Positions 38,023-50,600 of a DNA stretch of 64,000 nucleotides are shown here, in pieces. Numbering within the stretch: position 1 is the stretch's first letter; each line of letters begins with the position of its first letter. The stretch covers positions 4,855,501 to 4,919,500 of the forward strand of contig JAJNNQ010000013.1 in the NCBI GenBank assembly GCA_027886175.1. The letters are read 5' to 3'. Source of the DNA: Phylloscopus collybita (Eukaryota; Chordata; Aves; Passeriformes; Phylloscopidae). Position numbers and translations under genes: made by a program. Under the pieces are notes generated by a model, which made no database searches, was not told the DNA's origin, and saw only the letters and a program-made list of their open reading frames with translations.

Positions 38023-41000
38023 AAAAACATTAGTAACAGTACTGATCTGAAACAAGAAGTTACATAATTTAACTTTTGAATAAACACCCCATAGCCCACG
38101 CTGCAGAATACATTGCAAAGCTAGAAATGCTTGGGATGATCAGAGAAAGAACAAAATTAATCTCATCTGGACTTGCCCTTTTGCAAATTACTGTGGAATT
38201 CACTATGCTCCCTTTCAGATACATAGCTGCTCTGTGAAAAGAGAGCTAGGTTTAGCATTCATTTCTTAAAACTATCGCTATTTCAACACTGCTGCTGTGC
38301 TCCCAACTAATGAGCCACACAGCAAGTCAACAGACTGTTTACTTTTGCATTAATATTTAACTTTCATGAATTAATTGGAAGATTTCTTGATAAATTTTTG
38401 GAGTGGCTCATATGTACACAAGCTACAGCCAGCTGCGAGTGTAACTAAGTTAAATGATTGCCCTTAGCAACTTCTGAGCAAACACAGCACAGTCTTCCTC
38501 AGTTCAGTCTGATTAATAAGCAAAGACCTGGCTTCTTTTCCTCAAGACCATGAAAGCATAATATGAAGCACCACATTTTCCTCTTCAAACCTGAAAGGTT
38601 TTTTCTTTTCATATCCCAACATCCTTAGTTCAAGTTCAGTAAATTTTTATGTGTTATTGCTTTTCCCTTTATCTATTCCTCTTACAGTCTGAGCCAACAT
38701 TTACTCTCAAGTAGATTGCCCCCATTTATTAAAGAGAAGCAAACAGGAAGGACTGGATGTACAAAGGGGGCTCTGTAGATGTTTTCAGTAGAGACTTATT
38801 TCATCGTTGTGCAGAACACTTGTATTGGCAACCAAAATAACAAAATATGTCAGCCCTCAAACCCTACTGATGGCATATCCCTCACAGGGGTCTGAGATCC
38901 AACTCTGTTCCCCCATATTTCCATTGAAGCCAATGCACACAGCCTGTGTGCACACAGCAGAAAAGGTTAACAGCATGAAGCTATCCAACATTCTGTGAGA
39001 AAATGTAGAATTCATTTCTGTATCATGGGTTCTATTGATGCGTCTGAAAGCTGTGTCTGCAGATGCCCTACAGTATCTAGGAGTTCTCCCTGGATATAGA
39101 GACAGGATAAAACTGAAGCATTAACTCCCCTGGCTTTTGTGTATGAAACAGGGAGATCTTCAACTCTGCTTCATATTAGTTCCAGGAAAGCCTACAGAAA
39201 ACGAATCCAAAGCATTTCAGGTTGGATACGGAATGTTTGAACATTCAGTCCTTTGGAGTGAAGAAGTTCTCATAGTTATTTTAGACCTGTCACTATCTAA
39301 AGCTGTTTCACTGCAGCCTCCTGATTTTACTTCCAAAGGAAGAAGAACTGAGCAAGCAAAGATGTAATTAATTGTAATTAAGATGTAATTTCTGTAAACT
39401 AATACAATTGTGAGTATTTCATCATTCATGTAGATTTACATGCACATACCATGTAAAAGGTGGGGAAAACAATCCGGAGAGAGAAATTATCAAATAGTCT
39501 TAAAACTCTTTATACACCTTATGGAATATTCTTACTCTTGACCAATATTTAACAGTGCTAGAAAATTGAACCTACAATTCAAGAAAAGGAGTTAAGGAGT
39601 GAATGATGGAAAGAGGGTTCATTTGCTTTAAGAAATGGTATCACAGCTAATAATTTTAACAAAAAGTTTATTGTTTATGACTGCCTTTTCTTCTTTTGTA
39701 GAAATATGAATGAATTTAGTGTTTGCTTTTGAGACCTGTTGGCTTCATGACAATACCTACACTGATCATGGATGAAAGGTATTGTATGTGAAATGTTACA
39801 AACATAAAATCTAATTAGGTACTTTTTCATGTCATTACTAAAACAAGAAAAATACCTTATTGATTGAGTGCTGAACTAACAGAATAAGAAAGTAAGCTTA
39901 CTATGGGTTTAAAGAATGCATTCTTTTTTTTTTATTATTTCCTACATCTCAAGAGTTTTAAGAGGGACATGGCATAAAAGCATGGTAAGGCTTCAGCTGT
40001 CAGTCCAAAGGAAATCAAAAAAAATAGTAAATTATTAATATCACAAAAAGCACACCCCACACACCCACAAAACAAATAAAATACCAAATAAATTTCTTGG
40101 GAATGGTGAAATTCAATTCTTTTAGCACAGACACCTTCCCTTCAGCTCAAATGTTCTCGGATGAACCTACTCTAATCCCCTTCCATAGCTGCAATGAGAC
40201 CTTGTGATGCACATACCTTTTTTCCTAGCCAAATACCTTTTCAATATCTTAGTCAAATATTCTTTTAACAAGACAGAGTATACTCATTATTTGAGAACAA
40301 GTAAAAGAAACAAACTTAGATCCCATAATTCTGAGAAATTGTGCCACTATGACTCATGCTGCAAAATGCTACCTTGATACTGTGAAGTACCAGTGGCAAA
40401 ATCCTTCCCTGAATCTTCAGAACTGCAATGCAACACAGGGTCTTCTGGTGAAGGGTAAAACAATTTTTCTTAACTTTCAGTATGATCCTTAGCAACTTTA
40501 CCACTGTGCATGGAATCTGTGAGATTACAGGTGCTTCTTCAACTGGAAAATAGAAATGGGATGTACCTGACCAGTACCACATCAGAGACAGTAAATTCTT
40601 TCTAATCAGTAAGAGAACGGGTGCTGATGTTTTTCTGTCTCTGGGGAGAAGAGACTGAAAAGAAATCATGCTCTGCCCTGCCCTTCTCCATGTTCTACAT
40701 TTCTTTAATGCCCCATTACAAAAAGTAATGTTGCATGAAGAAAGGCAGCCCTGGCAAATGAGCAGGAACTGTCCCTTGCACGCCTGTTGCTGAACCATAG
40801 CGATGAGCAGTTTAATCTTGGATGGAAAACAGTTGTTCAGCCCTTTCTGCTACACTGACCCCAGGATAGCATTACTTGGAAGAATTCATTCCTGTGTGTT
40901 TGTACCACTCTAACTGGGTAACACTGGAAATTCACTGCAAACTCGGTGTTGATATGACCATGACATTCTGGAATGCCAAGAATGGGGAGGTTTTATGTTA

Positions 41001-41317
41001 GGAAAAAACAACACACCTCCAAAAAGCAAACAAGCAGGCAAACTAAAACTAATGGTTCAATATTCAAAGTCTAAAAATATACACTTCCATTACTTTTTAG
41101 GACACTTTCCTTTGCAACAGACAAAAAATATCTCTGTTTGAAAGTATTATTTTGGGAAATTCAAATTTTATGACTCTCTACTAGCTCTGCTTCCATCCAA
41201 AGACTCCTGTCTTGACATCCCTAATTGTCCATATCCTCCTCCATCTCCAGTAGTATCAACTTCCTTATGGGTATGTTTATATTTCCCTCTCATCTCCTGC
41301 CTGATTTATTTTCTTGA
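38023..41317. other. unannotated AT-rich non-coding sequence
   Basis: Nothing recognised. The 160-codon frame at 40316-40798 (minus) is the longest outside CR1 but shows no known domain, start context or splice structure. A short hairpin (TGCACACA, 3-nt loop, TGTGTGCA) lies at 38934-38952. A strong acceptor-like tract (TATTCCTCTTACAG, ending 38687) is followed by about 28 open codons in one frame but no donor. Confidence 0.55.
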
Positions 41318-41610
41318 TCTCTTCTCTGTGGTGACCAGTGACAAGACTTGAGGGACTGGCCTGCAGTTTAGGGTGGTTAGGAAGGTTTAGTTGGATATCA
41401 GGGAAAGGTTCTTAACCCAGAGGGTGACTGGGCACTAGAGCACACTCCCCAGGGAAGTGGTCACAGCACTGAGCCTGGCAGAGTTCAAGATGCATTTGGA
41501 CAATGCTCTCAGGCACAGGGTGTGATTCTTGGGGTGTCCTGTGCAGGGCCAGGAGTTCAACTGGATGATCCTTGTAGTGATCCTTGATCACTCCCAACTC
41601 AGCTCATGCT
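41318..41610 (+). mobile_element. CR1 LINE 3' end, plus strand
   Basis: This is the 3' part of a CR1 of the subfamily with TGGTGACCAGTGACAAGACT near its start (about 41329). Further landmarks are GGTTCTTAACCCAGAGGGTG, CCCCAGGGAAGTGGTCACAG (about 41447), TTTGGACAATGCTCTCAGGC (about 41496) and GGGCCAGGAGTTCAACTGGA (about 41547). The terminal 8-base repeats are not preserved. It belongs to the same subfamily as the minus-strand copy at 53834-54300. Confidence 0.93.
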
Positions 41611-41907
41611 GCCATTCAACTTCAGCTCCTGTTTGAATATATGAGCTGTCCCTTATTTACCTCAAACTCTGAGACAATCATCACTGAACTTCAAATGTGA
41701 GAAACATGCTTGGGTTTCCCTCTAATCCTAAATATGCAATAAATTTATCTGCTTTATTTCCTGTAAGAAATATATTCAACAATACGATTCAAACAGTGCA
41801 AAAAAATATCCATCAGTAAGACACTAGCAACCAAACAAGTAAAACATAGTTCTTAGTCTTAATACAACCCCCTTCTGTTCTTTGTATGTTTCTTTTTTTC
41901 ATTTCAG

Positions 41908-42088
41908 TCCTGTCATATCCCAGTTTTTAAGCTGTCAGCTATATTCAGCTGCAGAGTATATGATAGATTTGTTTGCAAACAGGAGCTGGTTAACGTTTCC
42001 AGAATCTGCATATTTCAGTCATTATAAATTCTGTTTGCCTGTTCCTTTTCAGAAAACTACAAAGACATGGCAAACAGCCACACCATGA
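41908..42088 (+). other. candidate 3' exon after strong splice acceptor
   Basis: A long T-rich tract ending TTTTTTTCATTTCAG (41907) is among the best acceptors in the window. One frame is then open for 59 codons (starting PVISQFLSCQLYSAAEYMID) to a TGA at 42086-42088. A second good acceptor (CCTGTTCCTTTTCAG) lies inside, near 42051. Poly(A)-signal motifs AATAAA occur at 42519-42528. I see no homology and no upstream exon, so chance is a serious alternative. Confidence 0.15.
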
Positions 42089-43372
42089 GTAAAGCTGCAA
42101 ATTGTTAACTGGATCAAAGGAATGCATCACAAAAAGGTTTGCAAAAAATACACACTCTTGTTTGTACACCTCTGTAAATCCTTTTCTAGTGGTTTAAATA
42201 CCAATGGTCACCACAGCAAACATTTAGAAGTAACTAAATTTGAGATAGATATACACATACTTCCAGTTATACTTCCATACCTCTTCTTGATATAAAAGAA
42301 CAAAAGATCATCATCACATACACTCATGTTTCATCATCTAATTCTTTACTAGCAGTAAATATATTTTGCTGTGGAAACTAAACTTACTAGAGATCTGAAC
42401 AGCATATGTACTCTATTGTATGTTTTATTATCTCTTTCAAAAATTTTTAATGGCTAATACTGTTACCTTAGTTATTTCTTTTCCACATTATTAAATACAA
42501 TTTTCAGGATAGGACACAAATAAATAAATTTCTGGAAATAGGCATATAGACAACGTACAGGAAGATTTAGAATTTATTGGTATGTTGCTATTCTCCTAAA
42601 AATTCCCCTGTGTATATTGCAAGTGCTTTTTCTGATCATCCTCTTTGCACCCTTAAACCCCTGCCCCTACCAGAACCCAGCCTTTGCTGACAGCCATTCT
42701 CCACCTTTGGCCTTGAATCTGTGAAACCTATTATGAATACAGACAGAGAGAGACCCAGTTTAGTTTGCTTCCAAAGCTTGTAAAAACTTTAAGAGAAGGA
42801 ACCCAGCCTGTTCAGGTATATAAGATCTTTTCCCAAAAATCCAGCTATCTTTGAAGAGTGAGAAATCCAATACATTCCCCACCATGCAGTTGGAGACAAT
42901 GAGGTACACTCAGGTTCACACCTCTGTTAACTTTCCAGCAAAACCACAGAGAAAGAAGTACAAGAGCAACAGATTGCTTTGAATCATACCCTGACTGGTT
43001 TTATGGATAAAATCCATAAACATAAAACAATATCACTATATCAATAAAAAAATAACACTATATGCCTTAAAAAGGTGGATATTGCTGTATAAACACACTT
43101 ATATGTCAACACTACACATTACTTTGTCCATGGAGACAAAGGTGCCCAAATTCCACAGAGCCAATCTAACAAATTCCATTATATTTATTACTGGAGTATG
43201 TGTTCTCAAGGACACACTCTTTCCCTCATACACACAGTTCCACTGCAGTGATACAGCTACAACATTCTCTGCCTTTCATGGGACTTAGGAGGCAAAGGGT
43301 GGAAAATCAAATTTAGGTCTGAGAGAGACAAGGAAAGTTCTCTCCCTGCTCCTGAGATGCTGCTGTGCTTAC

Positions 43373-43451
43373 CTAGCTGGGGCAGAGACTTTGTCCATCT
43401 GTTTAGTTTACATGGGACATGAGCTGTCAGTTTTAGTGAGCAAGGCCCCAT
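43373..43451 (-). other. candidate internal exon, 79 bp, minus strand
   Basis: On the minus strand a possible branch point (CTAAC) and ATTATTTTAACAG precede a 79-bp segment that ends CTAG before GTAAGC, a good donor. The segment is open in one frame starting MGPCSLKLTAHVPCKLNRWT. The polypyrimidine tract is weak and no parent gene is recognised. Confidence 0.12.
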
Positions 43452-45299
43452 CTGTTAAAATAATCTATTTCCAGTTGGTTAGGGAACATTCTGCACACAT
43501 TATGTGTACTCTGGAAAGAGAACCAAATATAATGATGACTATTGAAAATAGTAAACAAACTTCCTGAAGGGAGGCTTTTGGTTTAAATGGATGAAAACAA
43601 GTTTATTATTATTATTTTTAAAATGTATTGCAAATATTGTAAAAAATGTAAAAACAAAATGTAACCTAGCACGTAGATTGTCCATCTAAAACATTTGCTG
43701 GTGGTTATGGGATCATAATCCTTACATGTTTTTGAGGTGGAGAGGAGAGTTTAGCAAATATTAGGTACATTTTGTGTTTGTTGATATGTTGTTAGGACAT
43801 ATTTCTTTCTCTCTCTCCTTGCTAACCACAAGGCTGAGACAAATACTACAAATAAATCTGCAGGAAGAAGAAGGAAAGCAGCAAATTTAGTCTGTTCTTG
43901 ATGCTCTTAATGTCTATACACTTAGATCTAGCAAGACAGCCATTCAGCCAACACTTCAGACAACTGGAAACAAAACAGTTTTTTTCTTGGGTGTGTTAAC
44001 TTTATTGTGTTGAGAGTCCAGACTAAGCAGCAGGACTCTGCAGGGCTTGTCCTGTGAAGCACAACACATGGCTAACCCTGCCATGTCCACTCTGACTTGT
44101 CTGTGACCAGCTGGCAGCACAGGCTGAGTAGGCACGGACTGCCCCACTTCATTTTAGAGCAACGTGCTCCAAACCGACTGAGTTGAAAAGGAGAAAGGCC
44201 AGCAGTGGGCTAGGAGATTGAAAAAAAACCAACCAAAGGTGATATGATGGTGAGGAAACTGGTACTGGTGATTTAGCAAGCTATTTTCTTCTACTAGGAG
44301 GGAACATTTTATCATTGAGGCAGTCTACTCATCAGCAGTTACGAATATTCTTTCAAAAAGACCATGTTACTACCAAAGCCTTGGGTAACTGACAGCTTTT
44401 GGGATTGCTGTTCTATTTTCCCACTTACATTTATTTTGTAATTTCAATTAGATTTTTTTCCCTAACTTGTACATATTATTGTACATATTATTGCTGTCCT
44501 CTCCTGTGAGCTGGCATAATCCACAACAGGAGCAGTCTCATGTGCATGGCATATGAAATCATTGCTATTGAGACAACTTGGATTACCAAGTCCGATGGGG
44601 TCAAAGGAAAGACTTATTTCAGAGTTCTCTGGATCTGTGCCAGAGCCTGCAAGTTCAACTGCTTGAATGTGTAAAGTATATGGGATCTTTTGGAATGGAA
44701 AATATTTCATAAATTCACATTACTGTAAAGTATTGATTTTCCTACTTTGGTGACATCACCACACACACAAGATTTCTTAAATAGTCCAGCTCCTCCAGTG
44801 TGCTCCAGGAGTGCTTGAAATGCCCACACTGCTCAAGGAATACTGAAGAAGTGAACAGGATTCTTCCTCCAAAGCTTTTGCAAATGGATTACCTGCCTAG
44901 CTGATCAAAGAATGTCATGTGAGAAACTGCAGCCACTCATGCCTGGGTTATGAAAATACATTCTTTTCTTTTTTAGGGCATGGAGTATTTGGACCAACAC
45001 TTGAAAAATAGGAAATCAGATAGGAAAACTCTGCCTTAGCATTGCCCTGTATATCAATTCAAAACAGGTCTGAAACGACAGCCAGAGAGCAATATAATTC
45101 ATTTGGTTGAAGCCAATACCCTTGATCCATCACATTTGGGATCAAGGCCAGCACAGAAGAAGACAGGCCATAATTTAGAGAGATTGATGGAAGATCTACT
45201 TTCAGTGAGCAGATATCCATTCTCATCTTCCTGATCTTTTGGCATAATCCGACATCATCTGTCCCAGGGAATGGCAGAGCTCCAAATGCAATGTGCTGA

Positions 45300-45315
45300 A
45301 ATGATTTAAATCATT
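45300..45315. repeat. 16-bp perfect palindrome
   Basis: AATGATTTAAATCATT reads identically on both strands. It is AT-rich and could serve as a homeodomain- or POU-type binding site, but there is no context to support that. Confidence 0.8.
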
Positions 45316-47495
45316 CCCTCCAAACAGTAACAGGAAACCACATCCACCCCCATACTCTTCATTTATACTGTCAAAAAGATCCACTCTCCAGATACTTTCA
45401 GCATTGATGTGAAGTAAGAAAACACAGATGTGATGTGACAGGAGCATGAAGATGGCACCTACCTCTGCTTGTGTGCATTAAACCACACAGCTGGCAGTGA
45501 TCAGTGTCTGGGTACACAGTGTAGGTCTGCTGCAAAATGTCTTTTGTTACCAAACGCTTGTACAGACAGACCTATTCTTTATATATTTATCATCTTCATG
45601 GAAGAGAAAACCCTTGCAACTTCTTCTTAGGTACATGGAGTATTGGTACCTCCTGTCTCCACCTCAACAAGGCATAATGCTATTTAAAGTGTGTCTCACT
45701 GCAGCACTTCATCAACGTGGGCTCCAACAAATCCATCACAACTGTTCTCCACACTCTGCACTGGAAATCCTCCTTGAAATCAAGTGAAGATCTTTACTCA
45801 TAAAGCACTGAGTGATGTGTGACAAAGATAATATGAAAGAGCACCTACAGAGGGGGAACGAGTGCAGATGATAAGTATGAATGAATTTTCTTTCATTGTA
45901 TTTCTAATGCAAAGGTACAACTTGTTTGTGCTGCAAAATAAAGTTTTTTGGAGGCCAGGCCCAACCTGAAGAATGAGTTCCACCACGAGCTATGAGTCAT
46001 TACAAGCATTTCCACTTCTCTTTCCAAATGTCTGACATCTTCCTTCTCCTGGCCTTCTCAAACTTACAGCTTATCCATTTTTAAAACAGATTTATTGCTT
46101 TAAAAAAAAAATCTACCAAAACCAAACACTACACTGTCCAGTCAATTTTCAGCTCAGAGACAACATAAGAGAAAGGCCAAAACACACATCATGGACACAA
46201 CATTTAACACCTGCCCAGAAAGCAGTGAAAATTATATAGAAATAAAGGCAACATTCAAATATTTGTAAAAGAAATATGTTAAGATCTTCCTTCTGTTGTA
46301 ACACAGGTAAAGCAGCTTAATTGCCTCCTCAGTGATAGGCATTTCTGTATCCTTACCTTCATCTTATTGATATATATTTTACTCACTACCTAAGGGAAAA
46401 TTCTGAAAGGCAGCAATTATTTGAAGGATATTACACTCACTTTGTACCTAAAGTTTATTTTTATTTACTTATTGAAACTGACCTGTGGCTTTTGCATCAG
46501 CTTTATAACTTTCCAAAACATGTTTTTCACAGAAATAAAATCATTATTTTGTGTCTTCAAATTGATTTTATATTTCAACCAGTCCATTTATTTGTTTTTG
46601 AGTGTTTCAACGCAATGATCATAATTTAGAAAACTATTTTCATCCTAAAAAAAAAAATCCCTTCCCATAAATACTAGCTAGAAATTAGCACCAAATGTCT
46701 CTTTTTTTTTTTTTGTCATAATAGCCCAGTAGAATTTTCTGTTATATTTTTATTTTATTAATGCAAATAGCAAGAAATAGTTGTAAGAATAAAACACACA
46801 TGGCACATCATGACATAAAATGGCCAATTAGACTGCCAGAGACACTTTTTGAAAAGATCATTTCTATAACCTAACTTTTCATTATGTGTAAGTGCACAAA
46901 TGGGTTAAAAAAACCCTATAAAAACAAAAGACTGGGAATAATACTGGAGAGAAAATAATTTGTCCCTGTACAATACTACTAATTTTACAAAAGCATGTCC
47001 TCTCAGGACCCTTTTTTCTGCATGTCCAAGCAGAAGGAGGTGACTGATAAAGTCTTGTGGAAGAGATGCCAATACTGTAATGGATAGCAAGACCTTGACA
47101 TCTGAATTCTATACTGTCTTATGGTTGGAACTTCTTTCTAGTTTGCTATATACTTATATACATAAATATATATTTTGAGGAAGAAAATATACAAGGCAGA
47201 AAGTGGTGGCAAGCAGACTGCCAGGGCTCCAGGCAGATATTAATGTCAGCTGAAGGGAGGCTCCATTGGCATCCAAGGACACAACCTTTGTGCTGTTCTT
47301 TAGTGTGCTCTGCTGGAAGAGGATGAAAATGACTGATTGCCTCCATTCAGAGTCACAGAGATCACCCTGCTTGCAGTAATCTCTTGTGTTTCCAGTCTGA
47401 GAAATACAAGAATGAAGTCTCTCCTGTTCAGGAAATCAAGACCATGTCTCACTGACACAAGTTGCTGCTTGGCACCAGCTGCATACCTAGTGGAG

Positions 47496-47606
47496 TTGGG
47501 GTTTTGTTTTGTTGGTGTTTCGGTTTTGGGGTTTTTTTTGGTTGGTTGGTTGGTTTTTTGTTTTGGTTTGGTTTTTTTGTTGGGTTTTTTTTTGTTTTTT
47601 TTTTGT
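47496..47606 (+). repeat. G/T-rich low-complexity tract with G-quadruplex motif
   Basis: About 110 bases of almost pure G and T, with GGGGTTTT and GGTT units. It contains GGTTGGTTGGTTGG at 47540-47553, four GG pairs with two-base loops, which fits a two-layer G-quadruplex. Long frames across it on either strand (rich in Lys/Pro/Asn or Phe/Leu/Trp) are products of composition, not genes. Confidence 0.85.
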
Positions 47607-50600
47607 AATTCAACAGCATGTCAGAATTTTCAAACATAGAACAATCTTTCTGAAATCAGAGAGACCGATAAGAGATATAACCTTCAAAATATCAACATAT
47701 CATTTTGCTGAACTATGTTTTCTGACTAACCTTGTCATGGTCAGTCTGCTCTGAGCTAGCAGTAAAACAGAAAAACACACATAGGCAGCATTATGAAATG
47801 GATCACAGCAGAACACCACTACCAACAAATCAAACGTATCAAAGCCAGGCAAAGAAAACAAAGTGCCTTTATGGGATACCTCTTTATCTTTGAGAAGGTA
47901 AATAAAATTGCTCACCCATACATAACAGCCAAAAAATGAGCAGCTAACATCAAGATGAAACTGTAGGAGTAAATTCTTAAGCATACACATCCAAGTAGAG
48001 AATTTTATCATAAATACTTACATGCTCTAGGAGCTGATCAAAGATTTACTGTCAACTATCTACTCTGACTTGACACTTTATAAAAACTGCTCTTTATTTA
48101 AGCAGAGTAAATGCCTTTATATTGACAGGCATTCTGTGTACTTCAGCCTAGGCTAGACTCGATCTGTTAAAAGCATTTGTTCTTTCTGATTTAGCTGCAA
48201 GTGGAATCCTCCACTGGTAATGAATGATAGTGTCTCCACTAAGAAAGGTGGGCCATAAAAATGCCCTGGCTGCTCATGTTGACATCTCAGAGGGGTTTTA
48301 AGGTTGACCTTCAGTTACATAAAACTTAAATGCTGCTAAAGACAAAGGAATAATAGCCACCTAAAAATATCTAAACTCCTGCAAGCTGATTTCTCTAAAG
48401 GTGAACTTAAGCATTTTATAACAAGCTCCAGTATCAGGAAAAAAACTTAAGCAGCTATCCTAATGTTAATTCATCTGCCAATACTTCCAAGGAGAGTAAA
48501 AAAAACTCGATAAATCAATTCCCAAATCTCCCACTGCCTCAAATGCACATTAGAAAATTCAACAGTATAATCTTAATCAAGCTGCTTTACAGGGGATTTA
48601 AACATGCCTTAGGACTATCTGCAGTCACAGAATATCTGAGTGAACTGAACAGTCTAACAAGGTTCAGCTTCCTTTTGCTGTCTGTAAAATGTGTTTCATG
48701 AATGCAGATGGACATGTGCATCTTACACAAAGTACAAAACCAACACAGGTTGAGTCAGTTTCTCAGACTTGGGGTTACACCTTACATCAAAAGGTGGTTT
48801 TCTTTTGGAATCTGAAAACCAGGAATCATTTCAGACATAGGAGTAGTTTGCTACCTGAAGCTCACGGAATTTTTCAGTCAGTTGTGGCCAAAAATGCCTC
48901 ACAATGCTGCTGCTGCCAGTTACACCTGCACAAATTGAAATAGTGAATTGTATGGACAAAAGGATTGCAACAGGCAGTTAATTCCCAGTGGTGAGTGAGT
49001 CTCAGTTTTGTACTGTGCAGGCAAAGCAAGCAGGAGTAATAAACCTGCTCTGTGTGTGTCTCAAGCACTGAGCCTGACCACATGAGACTGGATCTGTTGT
49101 TTACTGGCCATAGATGGGGAAAGAATGGGCAAGTTTTGGTCTGTTACTCACACACAATGAAAATAAATTAACCTGAAAGTAGCTGAATCTGAAGATGAAA
49201 ATTTCAAGAGAAATGTGAAAGGGGAGAGAGGTTCAAGAGGCTTCTATGCCACTGGACTTCAGCAGTTCTTTCATGTGCTCTGAGCTCTGATCCTTGCATC
49301 TTTGCTCTGCTCTTTGCCCTTTCCATCAGTGAAATCCATATTAAACTGGGCACATGGATCTACTTCTGTAAAGCATGATGTAAGCAGCTTAATTCCTGTG
49401 AATCTTGCTATTAACAGCAATGGGATTATTTATGGGAGTATTTTCTAGCATACATCAGCAAGTTTACAGACAGTCTCTCAGAACAATCCATGAATTTCTT
49501 GCCAATTAGTTTGTTATAATTTACTAATCAGCAAGAGACTGTAAATTTCATTTTAAACTCACATCCAGATTAAAAAAAACCCAAAAACCTGAAACAAGCC
49601 ACATTTCTCTCCACATAGTGCAATCAGGTTTCTATTACCCTATAAGATGGTTCACATTAAAATGAATGGTTCATGTTCTAGGAGATTACAGGATAATTTT
49701 GTAAATTGGATTACAATGAAGAGACTTAACATTCTTGAGTAGTTTTACAAAACATAAAGGGACCATTGTAAGAGCCTATGGATAAACTGTATGTTCACAC
49801 AGAAATTCCCTGACCACCCAGAGAAACACCTTGAACAAACTGTTAATCAGTAACTTAAGAAATGTGACCTTTTTATTTTTTTCCATGAGTGTTAACACTA
49901 AAATCATAAAATCAGAAATTTCATGCATATTATTCTAATACTGAAGTCATTATCACAAGAACATAACTTAATAGCCAAATCTGCTGACATAGCAGAGTTT
50001 TATCTCAGTAATTTAGTCAATCTGGTCAGTTTTTACCAAGTACTTATCTGGAAGCTTTGGTCCATATTAATGATATGAATTGACTTATTCCCATAGAAGA
50101 GATCCCCTGGCACCACAGCTCATGAAAAAACTATTGTCAAGAATTTATTCAAGAGTACACAAACATGGAGTGCCAAATTGATTAATTTGACTCCAGCTCT
50201 GTGAAGATGCCACTCGTATGGCCTCGAAATACAGCTATTTGCTCAAGTGGTTAAAAATGTGCATTATAGGAATATGTGGCAGCCTTCTCAATGGTCTCAA
50301 GATCTCAACCACTTAAGTGGTTCTCATAAAAGTTTTCCTAATGAATAAGAGAAGGTGCCCAACTGTGCTAATATTGAAAGCTTCATACTCCTTTGCTAAG
50401 GCAAGGGTATCTAAAGAAAAGGTATTTTTTCTCTTGACAATGCTGAAAGCAGTTCTGAAGTGTTCTGAAAGCTGGTTTTGAATACTACCTATTAGCTTTC
50501 ATTAGTAAGCGACAGCTAATAGTAACTAAACCTTAACATTATCTTTGTTTAGTCTTTCATACACAAATATTTACTTGCTAAATGCTTTCACAGGTCTTTT

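Noticed and set aside
45223..45447. Minus-strand frame starting MLLSHHICVFLLHINAESIW with protein-like composition
   Set aside because: No acceptor with a pyrimidine tract, no homology, and ordinary length for a chance frame.
47337..47754. Frames rich in Phe/Leu/Trp (plus) or Lys/Pro/Asn (minus)
   Set aside because: Created by the G/T-rich low-complexity tract.
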